Shown: one piece after another, positions 54,339 to 63,089 of the stretch
Position numbering within the stretch: position 1 is the stretch's first letter
Layout: each line of letters opens with the position of its first letter
Source of the DNA: an endosymbiont of Galathealinum brachiosum
Lineage (GTDB): Bacteria > Pseudomonadota > Gammaproteobacteria > SZUA-229
Direction of reading: 5' to 3'
DNA length: 64,000 nt
Assembly: GCA_003349885.1 (NCBI GenBank)
Contig: QFXC01000007.1
Location: 197,475 to 261,474, forward strand
Position numbers and translations under genes: made by a program
Notes under the pieces: model-generated
Databases searched by the model: none
What the model was told of the DNA's origin: nothing
What the model saw: the letters and a program-made list of their open reading frames with translations, nothing else

Positions 54339-56717
54339 CTACTCTGATGGCATGCCTCTATTCAATGCATCTGCCATCTCAGCACCATTTGCATAACGCT
54401 TTTCAGATTTTTTCTGTAAAGCCTTATTGGTAATACGTGTTGCACTGGCAGGTAATTCAGGTCGAATTTCTCGAATAGATTTATGTTTTTCATTGGTAAT
54501 TTTATAAGCTAAATTACCCAGACTATCTGCATCAAACGGTAGATTACCTGTTAACAGTTGATACATGCTCACCCCAAGTGAATACAGATCAGCCTGCCCA
54601 TCCACTCGGGAACCGGTCATTTGTTCTGGCGCCATGTAAGACGGACTGCCCATAAAACTTCCTGTGCGGGTTTTCACCGAATCGGTAATGCGCGCAATAC
54701 CAAAATCAGTGATTTTAATTTGCCTGTCTTCCGGGTTATACATAATATTTCCCGGTTTTATATCACGGTGAACGATATTCTGACTATGGGCATAACCCAG
54801 AGCATCCGCTACTACCTGTAAAATTCGATACACTTCACGCACTGGTAATAATTTGTTCTTCTGAGTGAAATCAGAAAGTGGCACGCCTTCTACATAATCC
54901 ATTGCAATAAAGGCAAAACCATCTTCTTCACCCACATCATAAACTGTCACTATATTATTATGTGACAAACGGCCTGCTGCTTCTGCTTCACGAAAAAATC
55001 GTGACTTTACTGTTTTTAATTCTGTTTTATTAAACTGGGTATAATCAAGTGTCTTAATTGCAACCTTTCTATTTATTTTAGGATCCCTACCTAAATACAC
55101 CACGCCCATTGCACCACGCCCCAGTTCCTTTTCAATTTTATAACGTCCAAATTCTGGCATTTCCATATCAGGCATAACCAGTGTTTTCTGCGCCTGGGCA
55201 GGTGATAATATTTCTGTACGTGTTTCCGAAAAACCACTAAGAGATTTCAGTCGCTTATCTATATCTTTGTATTTCTTCTGTCGAATATTTATTTCTGAAT
55301 AAATCTGTAATGCCCTGTCATATTGGCGCTTACGTTCAAAACTAAGGCCTATTTCATATAAATCAGACAATACCTCTTCATTAGCCTGGCATTTAAGTAA
55401 ACTTGTAATAGCTGTCTCATAATCACCTTTTTGATATTGATAATGCCCCAATTGAAACCAGGCATCTGTTTGCTTCTGAGACAGGTCTTTTAATATGTCA
55501 TAACCAGACAGATAAACATAAACCGATATCTGGCCTATAAACATAAATAACAATAAGTTAATTGTCGGCCACCATACCCCGTTTAATATCAACAGCACAG
55601 GTTGAACTGATATGATTCCCAGTATAATAAATGCACCTAAAAACAAACCACTTGTTTTTGATAATAACGGCAACACCCATAACAGGTAGATACCAAGTAC
55701 ACACATAATGACGGGCAATAACCACCAGCTATATGCCGGCGTATGATAAACAGCACCCGCATCAATACTGCTTAGCGAGTCTGCCAACACCTGTAACTGA
55801 TGTTCGTCCTGACCAATTAGAACTATTTTATTTTTAAAGTACGATTTTGATTTTTTTTCTGCCATCTCTAAAGACAGTGAATTAATTCGTGTATGCCTAT
55901 TCGTAAGATCAGAGAAATAATTAAACACTTTTCCTGACAGACCTGTTTTTATTTTAAGCGTATCCAGTTTTATAAGGCCCGATTCATTCCAGAATAATTT
56001 TTTATTATTTTGATACTGGCTAAACAAAGCAAGACTCAGATCAGGTAATGTAAATGACCCATCATGGTCATACCATATTAACGATTTTTCACCTGACTCC
56101 TGATAATCGAAAGGGTATACACGATAAGGCAATTCAGTTTTAGTTAATCTGAAGGTTTTTTTCTGTGATAAAAACAGTGCAGGTATGTATTTGCGCCAAC
56201 CATCCTGGTAGATCAGTACTTCATTATAAGGAATGTTGTTTTGATGCTGAGCTGTATTTTTATATTGTGTGAGAAAGACATTCTGATTTTCTAACATCCA
56301 TGCCAGCTTATTACGCTCCCCTTCTGTTGGTTTCCAGTGAACGGTCTCTTCTACTTTCTTATCCTTGTTCTTTTCTTTTTGTTTTTTATTTTTCTTCTTT
56401 TCTGGAGGTTCCTGCTGAACATAATCCATCTGAGGAAAGTCATCTGTCAGCCAGACAATTTCCGCTGCTTTGGATTTGTCTAATTTACGTAATAAAAACC
56501 GGAAATCCTTAATACCCTGCGGTTTCTGCAGTTGAGATTCACTTAACTGAACAACACGCACACCACTGATTTCAGCCTGTGCGGGCAATAAATAACTGGC
56601 AAAGCGGAACATCTGGGCATCAAGCCAGCGAACAGTGCTATTTTGTGGCGACAACAAAGCCAGTAAAAAGCAAATTAAAATAAAAAGAGAAAAATAAAGT
56701 CTTCGATGCTGATTCAA
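54339..56717 (-). CDS. Membrane Ser/Thr protein kinase with CHASE2-like sensor
   Basis: 792 residues, with an unusual order for this kinase class. TM1 (about 7-23), a roughly 300-residue extracytoplasmic region of CHASE2 type containing a Lys/Glu-rich insert (about 108-128), and three membrane helices (about 335-410). TPR-like helices follow (about 415-500), then a C-terminal Hanks kinase (about 528-790). Kinase motifs are GRGAMGVVY, VAIKTL (Lys near 553), HRDIKPGN, DFGIAR and SPSYMAPEQ, so it should be active. The sensor probably detects an envelope signal. Operon with PP2C and the 59-residue protein. Confidence 0.92.
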   Translation of the reverse strand: MNQHRRLYFSLFILICFLLALLSPQNSTVRWLDAQMFRFASYLLPAQAEISGVRVVQLSESQLQKPQGIKDFRFLLRKLDKSKAAEIVWLTDDFPQMDYVQQEPPEKKKNKKQKEKNKDKKVEETVHWKPTEGERNKLAWMLENQNVFLTQYKNTAQHQNNIPYNEVLIYQDGWRKYIPALFLSQKKTFRLTKTELPYRVYPFDYQESGEKSLIWYDHDGSFTLPDLSLALFSQYQNNKKLFWNESGLIKLDTLKIKTGLSGKVFNYFSDLTNRHTRINSLSLEMAEKKSKSYFKNKIVLIGQDEHQLQVLADSLSSIDAGAVYHTPAYSWWLLPVIMCVLGIYLLWVLPLLSKTSGLFLGAFIILGIISVQPVLLILNGVWWPTINLLLFMFIGQISVYVYLSGYDILKDLSQKQTDAWFQLGHYQYQKGDYETAITSLLKCQANEEVLSDLYEIGLSFERKRQYDRALQIYSEINIRQKKYKDIDKRLKSLSGFSETRTEILSPAQAQKTLVMPDMEMPEFGRYKIEKELGRGAMGVVYLGRDPKINRKVAIKTLDYTQFNKTELKTVKSRFFREAEAAGRLSHNNIVTVYDVGEEDGFAFIAMDYVEGVPLSDFTQKNKLLPVREVYRILQVVADALGYAHSQNIVHRDIKPGNIMYNPEDRQIKITDFGIARITDSVKTRTGSFMGSPSYMAPEQMTGSRVDGQADLYSLGVSMYQLLTGNLPFDADSLGNLAYKITNEKHKSIREIRPELPASATRITNKALQKKSEKRYANGAEMADALNRGMPSE

Positions 56718-56826
56718 AATAAGCGCTTATTATAATTATGGGAATAAGCACTATTTATAGCAGATTTGAGGGCATAATTGCACAACTATGTACAATTATG
56801 GGAAACAGTTCCAAGTATATTACGTC

Positions 56827-56858
56827 GCAGAAACATCAGCCAATGCTAATGTTTCTGC
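56827..56858. repeat. Long hairpin after the di-iron/MBL-fold gene
   Basis: GCAGAAACAT and ATGTTTCTGC are perfect complements, with an inner AGC/GCT extension around CAAT. It starts about five bases after the minus-strand stop at 56864. The T-run (ATTTTTATT) is on the plus-strand side, where no gene needs termination, so it may stabilise the minus-strand mRNA end or be a plus-strand terminator for antisense transcription. Confidence 0.6.
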
Positions 56859-56863
56859 AATTT

Positions 56864-57595
56864 TTATTCAACAGCCGAGCCTACATCCAGTCGTTCAAAC
56901 CAGTTAAGAAAGTTCTGCACATCCTCACCTTTAAATATTCTTCCATGCTGTGGTGCCATGTACTCAATATCGAGCTTTCTAACTCTATTGATCCAGTCCT
57001 GCTTGGCTCTATTTGATGGCATCCAGCGTTGATGAAACATCTTCATCTTCCCAGTGTGTTCTTCAAAATCCTCTACATACATTGATGCACCGGGCGTCTC
57101 TAATGCGGCACCCACATCACCGCTCATTAAAACTTTAGCCTGAGGGTCATACACATGAAAGTTACCTGAAGAATGCAGATAATGCGCCGGAATAAACTGC
57201 AACTTTGCATTATTCAACACGATAGACAAACCATCATCAGGAATCGCATTATAATTAATATTATTTAAACCAAAATGACGAATGAAACTTTCCCATATCC
57301 ATGGTGCGTGAAGCGTTGCTTTTGGTAATGCTTCATCCCATAAGCCTAATGAAGAAATGATATCCGGATCCTGATGAGATGCAAAAATATCAACCAGATT
57401 TTCAATCTCTGTGTGCCTTAATACGGCAGCCAGCATAGATGAAAATATCTCTATACCTCCCGGATCCATTAAAAACGATTTATCTCCATCAACAATCATA
57501 TATTGATTTGTATCGATGATTTTATCTGGTTTATCCGGATCACGCCCAAATACGATCCATTGATGCCTGCCGTTATAAAAGATGGTAGATTTCAT
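56864..57595 (-). CDS. MBL-fold di-iron protein (ODP/flavodiiron-like)
   Basis: 243 residues, a metallo-beta-lactamase fold like the di-iron domain of flavodiiron proteins but with no flavodoxin domain. Flavodiiron enzymes have HxExDH; here the site reads HQDPDI (H74, D76, D78, then Ile in place of the last His). Further probable ligands are H141 in YLHSSGN, D160 in SGDVGA and H217 in PQHGRI. Stand-alone versions (ODP) act as oxygen or peroxide sensors for chemotaxis in spirochetes. It overlaps the chemotaxis-like gene upstream by one base, which supports a sensory role. Confidence 0.82.
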   Translation of the reverse strand: MKSTIFYNGRHQWIVFGRDPDKPDKIIDTNQYMIVDGDKSFLMDPGGIEIFSSMLAAVLRHTEIENLVDIFASHQDPDIISSLGLWDEALPKATLHAPWIWESFIRHFGLNNINYNAIPDDGLSIVLNNAKLQFIPAHYLHSSGNFHVYDPQAKVLMSGDVGAALETPGASMYVEDFEEHTGKMKMFHQRWMPSNRAKQDWINRVRKLDIEYMAPQHGRIFKGEDVQNFLNWFERLDVGSAVE

Positions 57596-58215
57596 TATTT
57601 TCCTGTCATTTTTGTAAGATCATCAAGATAGGTTTTACAGATTTTAATTTCACTTGTTATATCATCGCTACAGCCCTCAAGGTCATTTGCAATGGCAAAT
57701 AAATTGGTCTGATACTCACCCGCTCTTGATGCTTCAGTTCTGGAATTTGTTACGATAACTTTAGCAGCTCGAATACCCTGAGAAATGTCATCAAATAAAG
57801 CAGACAGATATTTACAGTCATCTGCCTGAGATTTCTTTAATTCGCTTATTTTTATATGCAATTTTTCAATTAATGCTGAAATTTCTCTGGCTTTAGATTC
57901 ACTTTCCAGCTTTTCAATTGCCTTGGTAAAATTATTAAGCGCATTATTTGTTCTTTTTTCATTAACCGCAGTAATAGAAAACTTCAATGCAACTGCATTT
58001 ATTTTTGATGAGATCGAGATAGTGTCTCGAGCCATATCACTTATAAACTCGGTAATAGGTTTAAAACCGGCGGTTTTATCCCCACCCCTGATCGATATGC
58101 ATTTAGCATTACTTGAACTGATATACATTACTTTTGTAATTTCAAGCATTCGATAAAGTCTGCCCGCCAGTAATGCGGAAATAACGAAAGGAGGTTGTAG
58201 TTCTATTTTTGCCAT
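57595..58215 (-). CDS. Chemotaxis-receptor-like soluble helical protein
   Basis: 206 residues, no signal peptide or membrane helix. After about 55 residues the protein is almost wholly helical (IKISELKKSQADDCKYLSAL, ending in EIKICKTYLDDLTKM), resembling the coiled-coil of methyl-accepting chemotaxis proteins but shorter and without a recognisable signalling tip (no EVxxL hairpin motif seen). It overlaps the di-iron protein gene at its stop, so the two are probably partners. Possibly a signal transducer for the ODP-like sensor. Family assignment is tentative. Confidence 0.6.
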   Translation of the reverse strand: MAKIELQPPFVISALLAGRLYRMLEITKVMYISSSNAKCISIRGGDKTAGFKPITEFISDMARDTISISSKINAVALKFSITAVNEKRTNNALNNFTKAIEKLESESKAREISALIEKLHIKISELKKSQADDCKYLSALFDDISQGIRAAKVIVTNSRTEASRAGEYQTNLFAIANDLEGCSDDITSEIKICKTYLDDLTKMTGK

Positions 58216-58398
58216 ATTAATAATATATAAATAAACTCACTGATTAATTGCCATTAATTATGGGTATATCAATAAACTTTGATATGTCTCAACATTAATG
58301 TCGCCCTGTATTTAATTACAGACACCCATTGAATATAGCCCAATATAAGAAAAGAGTAAGTGATTTAAGCACATGAGATACCACTTATTAACAAAAAA

Positions 58399-59226
58399 CT
58401 AGCGAAGATTAAAAAAATGCCGCGCTGAAGCCGTCGTCTGTTTAGCCACCTCGCTGGGCTCCTCATCTTTATATCGAGCCAGAGCAGTACATACGTGAGG
58501 TAATACAAAAGGTTCATTACGCCTTTCCTGTAAATCAGCCGATATCGAATCAGGTAGATCACGGGGCATCAGATAAGGCGCATCAGTTTCTATCATCAAC
58601 TGCGACAACGGTATTTCTTTTACTGCCTTTTGCAATGACTGGCCACGACGCTCATCACATAACCAGCCGGTAATGCCAATCATTAAATCCAGCTCAAGAT
58701 ATGCTTTTGCTTCTTCTACTGTACCGGTAAAGCAATGCGCAACGCCACCGGTTAATTGATCACGCCAGCGCACCAGAATAGACATAAAATCGGCATGCGC
58801 ATCCCTTTGATGAAGAAAGACAGGTAACCTAAGGTCGGCAGCTAGCTCAAGTTGTGCCTCAAAACTGCGTCGCTGGTCTTTTGGGTCAGAAAAATTGCGA
58901 TTATAATCAAGACCACATTCACCAATGGCCCTGACACTGTTAGTTTGCGCCATACCATAAATTTCCTGAGCTGTTTTATCAGTCCACTCTTTAGCATGAT
59001 GAGGGTGAACACCCGCTGTTGAAAATAAAACACCGGGCCATTTCTCACATAATTCAATCGCGGCGTCACTGTGCTGCAAATTTGTGCCTGTAATAACCAT
59101 TTGCGACACACCGGAACCCGTTGCGCGGTTAATTACCTGAGTTAAATCTTTCTGAAATGATTTAGCGGTCAGATTTACGCCTATATCAATAAGATCACTA
59201 TATGTTTCTGCTTTATCTGTCGACAT
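58399..59226 (-). CDS. tatD: TatD-family metal-dependent deoxyribonuclease
   Basis: 275 residues with the amidohydrolase-type TIM barrel. Markers are DIGVNLTAKSF (metal His replaced by the GVN pattern typical of true TatD rather than YcfH), AGVHPHHA, GECGLDYNR, VFLHQRDA, HCFTG and ETDAPYL. TatD proteins have 3'-5' exonuclease activity. Despite the name, no twin-arginine translocation genes are next to it. It lies 22 bases downstream of ycaO, possibly co-transcribed. Confidence 0.9.
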   Translation of the reverse strand: MSTDKAETYSDLIDIGVNLTAKSFQKDLTQVINRATGSGVSQMVITGTNLQHSDAAIELCEKWPGVLFSTAGVHPHHAKEWTDKTAQEIYGMAQTNSVRAIGECGLDYNRNFSDPKDQRRSFEAQLELAADLRLPVFLHQRDAHADFMSILVRWRDQLTGGVAHCFTGTVEEAKAYLELDLMIGITGWLCDERRGQSLQKAVKEIPLSQLMIETDAPYLMPRDLPDSISADLQERRNEPFVLPHVCTALARYKDEEPSEVAKQTTASARHFFNLR

Positions 59227-59248
59227 TATTTAATCACTAATACAAAAT

Positions 59249-60994
59249 TCACGACCAGTTTTCAAGCTTCGCTTTATGCAATTTAGCATAACCATCCAGC
59301 AGTTTTTTATGCAGGGTAAAACCATCCAGACTCAAGCCGGGGCTATGTAACCCATGAAATTTTTCTTCACCTTCCAGTAGTTTAATCCCGACACTGATGA
59401 CTTCATCACCATACATCAAATTAAGGCTTTCTATATAATCATCATAGTTACGAGCATCATCCAGTTTAATTTCCAATAAAGCCTGCAAACCTCTATAAAA
59501 ACGAATACGTTCATCGCTTAACTGGTCCATCTGTAAACACCAGTCATTCCACTCCATAGCCTGATCATAGTCTTCTAGTGCCAGACACAACATGGCTTTT
59601 AATTCACCAATGCGCAAGCCGGCCCAGACAGTACCCGGGTTTGGCGCTACACCAATAAACTCTGCAACACGTTGCACTTCGTTATAACCACCCTCTTCGA
59701 GACGTTGCAAGATAGATTGCCATTGATTTTTATCCAGATGATTGAGTAACAGAATTTCTTCACGAAATAATGCACCTTCATTATTATTACTCCACTCCAG
59801 ATCATCTACCGGATAGATATCCGACATACCGGGAACAACAATACGGCAGGCGTAAACATTTAGATGGTTGTAATCTGATATATAAATATCAAATCCCATT
59901 TCATGAATTAATCGACTGCAATATTCAAACTCATCTTCAGTGCTCGAGTTATGGTTCCAGTCAGAAAATTCATAATCCGGTTTGTTTTTAAAGAAGTCAT
60001 AAGAGATCAATCCACTGGAGTCGATGAAATGGCTTTCCAGATTATGGTGATCAGCACACTCTTCCAGATCAAATGACGGAGGCAGAAAACCATCCAGTTG
60101 ATCAAGGCTTCTACCCTGCAGCAGTTCAGTAACCGTACGCTCGAAAGCAACCTCAAAACAGGGGTGTGCGCCAAATGAGGCGAAAACAGCTCCGTCTTTC
60201 GGGTTAATTAAAGTCACACTGATTACCGGGTATTTACCTCCTAATGAGGCATCTGCAACCCGCAAGTGATAACCATGTGACTCCAGTTCATCCATAGATT
60301 TTTTAATGCCCGGAAAACGAGCGATGACATCTGAAGGAATCTCGGGCAGACAAATGCCTTCCGCAATGATTTTATTTTTAACATAACGCTCAAAAACCTC
60401 AGACAGGCTCTGCACTCTGGCCTCATTCTGAGTATTTCCTGCTGACATGCCATTACTGACATAGACATTGCCAATAACATTAACAGGGATATAGACGGTT
60501 TTGTTATCTCGTAGGCGCTCATAAGGCACAGCGCAAATACCGCGCTCACCTACGCCAGAATTAGTATCCACAATATTATGCGGTTTTAACACCCTGTCAG
60601 GGTCATAATAATCCCAGAGAGAATCATCCATTAAACCATCCGGCATGGTATCGCTATCAGCATCAAACCATTTTTCATCCGGATAATGAACAAAATCCGC
60701 CTTTGCAAAGTCCTGTCCCAGATAAAAATCTGCAAAAAAATAGTTACAGCTTAGGCGCTCAAAATACTCACCCAACGCACTTGCCAGACAGGCTTTAGCT
60801 GTCGCTCCTTTACCATTTGTAAACATCAGACCACAATCTTTATCACGTATATGCACAGAATAGACATTGGGTACCGGGTTTAACCAGGAGGCTTCTTCTA
60901 TATCAAAATTCAAATCTTTCAACTTCTGCTGCATGGTTTCAATAGAAGTTTCCAGGGCCTGATCCTTGCCTATAATGAAAGTTTGTTCGTTCAT
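59249..60994 (-). CDS. ycaO: YcaO protein (RimO-associated, E. coli type)
   Basis: 581 residues, close to E. coli YcaO. The YcaO ATP-binding domain (about 60-420) shows GKGATAKACLASALGEYFERL and NVIGNVYVSNGMSAGNTQNEA, then EVFERYVKNKII. The C-terminal 150 residues are TPR-like (ALEDYDQAMEWNDWCLQMDQ). E. coli YcaO aids beta-methylthiolation of ribosomal protein S12 with RimO. It is not in a thiazole/azoline peptide cluster: no precursor peptide, dehydrogenase or E1-like gene is near. Divergent from rsmJ across a region with strong inverted repeats. Confidence 0.93.
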   Translation of the reverse strand: MNEQTFIIGKDQALETSIETMQQKLKDLNFDIEEASWLNPVPNVYSVHIRDKDCGLMFTNGKGATAKACLASALGEYFERLSCNYFFADFYLGQDFAKADFVHYPDEKWFDADSDTMPDGLMDDSLWDYYDPDRVLKPHNIVDTNSGVGERGICAVPYERLRDNKTVYIPVNVIGNVYVSNGMSAGNTQNEARVQSLSEVFERYVKNKIIAEGICLPEIPSDVIARFPGIKKSMDELESHGYHLRVADASLGGKYPVISVTLINPKDGAVFASFGAHPCFEVAFERTVTELLQGRSLDQLDGFLPPSFDLEECADHHNLESHFIDSSGLISYDFFKNKPDYEFSDWNHNSSTEDEFEYCSRLIHEMGFDIYISDYNHLNVYACRIVVPGMSDIYPVDDLEWSNNNEGALFREEILLLNHLDKNQWQSILQRLEEGGYNEVQRVAEFIGVAPNPGTVWAGLRIGELKAMLCLALEDYDQAMEWNDWCLQMDQLSDERIRFYRGLQALLEIKLDDARNYDDYIESLNLMYGDEVISVGIKLLEGEEKFHGLHSPGLSLDGFTLHKKLLDGYAKLHKAKLENWS

Positions 60995-61012
60995 AATATT
61001 CTTATTCCAGTA

Positions 61013-61056
61013 GGTGCACTCTCAGGCGCACATTGTTTGGTATCTGTGCACCTGAG
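61013..61056. repeat. Overlapping inverted repeats between ycaO and rsmJ
   Basis: CTCAGGCGCACA (61021-61032) pairs with TGTGCACCTGAG (61045-61056) with one mismatch in twelve around a 12-base loop. An alternative pairing joins AGGTGCAC (61012-61019) with GTGCACCT. The two folds are mutually exclusive. No T-run follows, so it is not a plain terminator. Possible operator or 5' leader structure for one of the divergent genes. Confidence 0.6.
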
Positions 61057-61112
61057 GGGGCAGCTACAATATGTAATGGCACAGAAGAGCGAATCTTATT
61101 ACAATTTGCCTA

Positions 61113-61901
61113 ATGAAAACACCAACACATCACCTATTAAGTGTCAGCTTTGCCCATCAGGCACAAAAACAGGCCGCCGAAGCCTTTGCCTGTGAATTTA
61201 ACCTGCCTTGTCAGGCACTACACAAAGCACAATCTGAACTCACTCTGAACTTCACTGAAATGCAGTTAGAACTTATCGATCTATCTCAAAACATGAAACT
61301 CAGTATTGATTTTGTTGGTGGAAGCCTGGGGCATCGAAAAAAATACGGTGGTGGTAAAGGCCAGACCATTGCTAAAGCCATTGGCATAAAACAGGGCAAG
61401 CCTGTGCCCAGCGTGCTGGACGCAACGGCCGGGCTGGGTAAGGACAGTTATGTCTTTGCCTGCCTGGGCTGCCCGGTTACATTAATCGAACGCTCACCGG
61501 TCATTGCCGCTCTGGTCAAAGATGGAATTGAACGCGCCAGTCTGAATATTGAGTTCACTGAGATCATTGATAAAGGCTTTGTCCTGCACAATTGTGATGC
61601 CCTGGAATACATACAGGCAATAGAAAGCAATAATAAACCAGATGTAATTTACCTTGATCCAATGTATCCGGAGAAAAAAAAATCTGCCTCGGTTAAAAAG
61701 AATATGCAAATGCTGCAAAAATTACTCGGACATGATCTGGATACAGATAAAGTATTAGAAGCCGCTTTAGACAAAGCAGAAAAGCGTGTAGTTGTTAAAC
61801 GCCCCAAAGGAGCTCCCGTTTTGCAGGCTAATAAGCCTCCTACCCTGAATTATGAAAGCAAAGGCACACGTTATGATGTTTATATAATTCAGTCCAGATA
61901 A
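61113..61901 (+). CDS. rsmJ: 16S rRNA m2G1516 methyltransferase RsmJ
   Basis: 262 residues. Characteristic RsmJ features are present: LSIDFVGGSLGHRKKYGGGK with the following GQTIAKAIGI, the SAM loop LDATAGLGKDSYVFACLG, and the catalytic region YLDPMYPEKKKSASVKKNMQ. It methylates G1516 of 16S rRNA. Length matches the family (E. coli 250). Single gene, divergent from ycaO. Confidence 0.95.
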   Translation: MKTPTHHLLSVSFAHQAQKQAAEAFACEFNLPCQALHKAQSELTLNFTEMQLELIDLSQNMKLSIDFVGGSLGHRKKYGGGKGQTIAKAIGIKQGKPVPSVLDATAGLGKDSYVFACLGCPVTLIERSPVIAALVKDGIERASLNIEFTEIIDKGFVLHNCDALEYIQAIESNNKPDVIYLDPMYPEKKKSASVKKNMQMLQKLLGHDLDTDKVLEAALDKAEKRVVVKRPKGAPVLQANKPPTLNYESKGTRYDVYIIQSR

Positions 61902-62064
61902 CACATTAAGAACAGGCAGATTCAGGCTACTCGAAGCCAGATTTTGCACCCGCTAATTGAGGCACATCAAAACCAGCAGGCCAATCAGTTAAAAAACCAT
62001 TCTTCCCCGTCTATACTACAATGTACATTTAAAGATACTTTTAGAAAATTGACGGAGAGTATAG

Positions 62065-62433
62065 ATGTCTAAATCAGTAGAGCGCCGCACCCAATGCCGT
62101 GTTTCCAATATAGACAATGCGGATGAAACTAAAAAAAGCCTTATTATCAATATTTCTGCTGGAGGAGCAGGGCTTTTAATTTCAAAAAGCATTGAAGGCG
62201 TATCAGGTAAAGTATGCATGAAAATATTACACCCGGAACTATCCAGGCTTGAAGAGTTTGATATTGACGCCGGTGTAGTCTGGATCGATGAAGAAGAATC
62301 AGCTGATTTTCGTAAAATCGGTGTGCAGTTTACTGGCATGGATGAAGAGTCACAAAAAAACGTTTCTCATGCAATTGACTGGCTAGGTTTAAAAGACCAC
62401 CATTTCTTACGTTGTGAGATTACAGAGTATTAG
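62065..62433 (+). CDS. PilZ-domain protein, probable c-di-GMP receptor
   Basis: 122 residues forming one PilZ domain. The c-di-GMP-binding RxxxR motif is ERRTQCRV near the N-terminus (Arg7/8 and Arg12), and the second motif is NISAGGAGL in place of D/NxSxxG. A C-terminal helix and extension complete the protein. GGAGAG precedes the ATG at a good distance. A likely effector for the many c-di-GMP enzymes in this window, but its downstream target is not visible. Confidence 0.9.
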   Translation: MSKSVERRTQCRVSNIDNADETKKSLIINISAGGAGLLISKSIEGVSGKVCMKILHPELSRLEEFDIDAGVVWIDEEESADFRKIGVQFTGMDEESQKNVSHAIDWLGLKDHHFLRCEITEY

Positions 62434-62643
62434 AGATACCTTTAAGGAACAGTCAATAATTGAATTTACACTCGTATTGGAATGAATAATGTTTATTCTA
62501 CTCCCTGGTACTTTAAAAGCTGTTTTTCATATATTTCGATGGCCCTTAATTTAATTATTACTAAAACATTAACTCGCCTCAAACCTTCACAAAGGGCTTT
62601 TGAGTGCTACACTTAAATCTATCACTATTTAACTTTTACCCCC

Positions 62644-63084
62644 ATGATATTAAGAATACTACTCATTTTCAGCCTTCAGGTATACTCTGTCGCACGAGCT
62701 AATCCCGCTACTTCCGATACCCTTCAGCATGAAGCGCCTGAAGCTATCAAAGGGGTAACAACTCTCTCAGCCAATCAGATTATCAATGAAATAACAGATA
62801 ACAATACTATCGTATTAATTGACTCACGCTATCCGGCAGATAGAAAACAGGGTTTCATACAGGGTTCAATCCCTTTGCCTGACACTAGTACAAATTGTAC
62901 AAGCCTCAAACAAAATATAGCCAGCCTGAAACACCCTGTCATTTTTTATTGCAATGGCGTTCGCTGTAAGCGTAGTGAAAATGCCATTAATATTGCTCGT
63001 GCATGTGGTTACCAAAAACTATACTGGTTCAGAGGGGGCTTCGACGAGTGGCTAGCCAATGAATACCCCTATGCAAAAGAATAA
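62644..63084 (+). CDS. Periplasmic rhodanese-domain protein
   Basis: 146 residues with a signal peptide (about 1-19, cleaved near ARA) and one rhodanese domain. The active-site loop is FYCNGVRCKRS with catalytic C103 and a second cysteine, C108. It could carry persulfide sulfur or serve as a redox/sulfur sensor in the periplasm. The next gene begins 5 bases later, so the two are probably co-expressed. Confidence 0.88.
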   Translation: MILRILLIFSLQVYSVARANPATSDTLQHEAPEAIKGVTTLSANQIINEITDNNTIVLIDSRYPADRKQGFIQGSIPLPDTSTNCTSLKQNIASLKHPVIFYCNGVRCKRSENAINIARACGYQKLYWFRGGFDEWLANEYPYAKE

Positions 63085-63089
63085 TAATC

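Noticed and set aside
53332-56717. Kinase-phosphatase genes as part of a type VI secretion cluster
   Set aside because: No Tss, Hcp, VgrG or ClpV-like genes are in the window.
59249-60994. YcaO as part of a thiazole/azoline-modified peptide cluster
   Set aside because: Neighbours are tatD and rsmJ; no precursor peptide, E1-like partner or dehydrogenase is present, and the TPR-like tail matches the RimO-associated E. coli form.
62482-62616. 44-codon ATG frame between the PilZ and rhodanese genes
   Set aside because: Only a weak ribosome binding site and no recognisable motif; coding potential not convincing.
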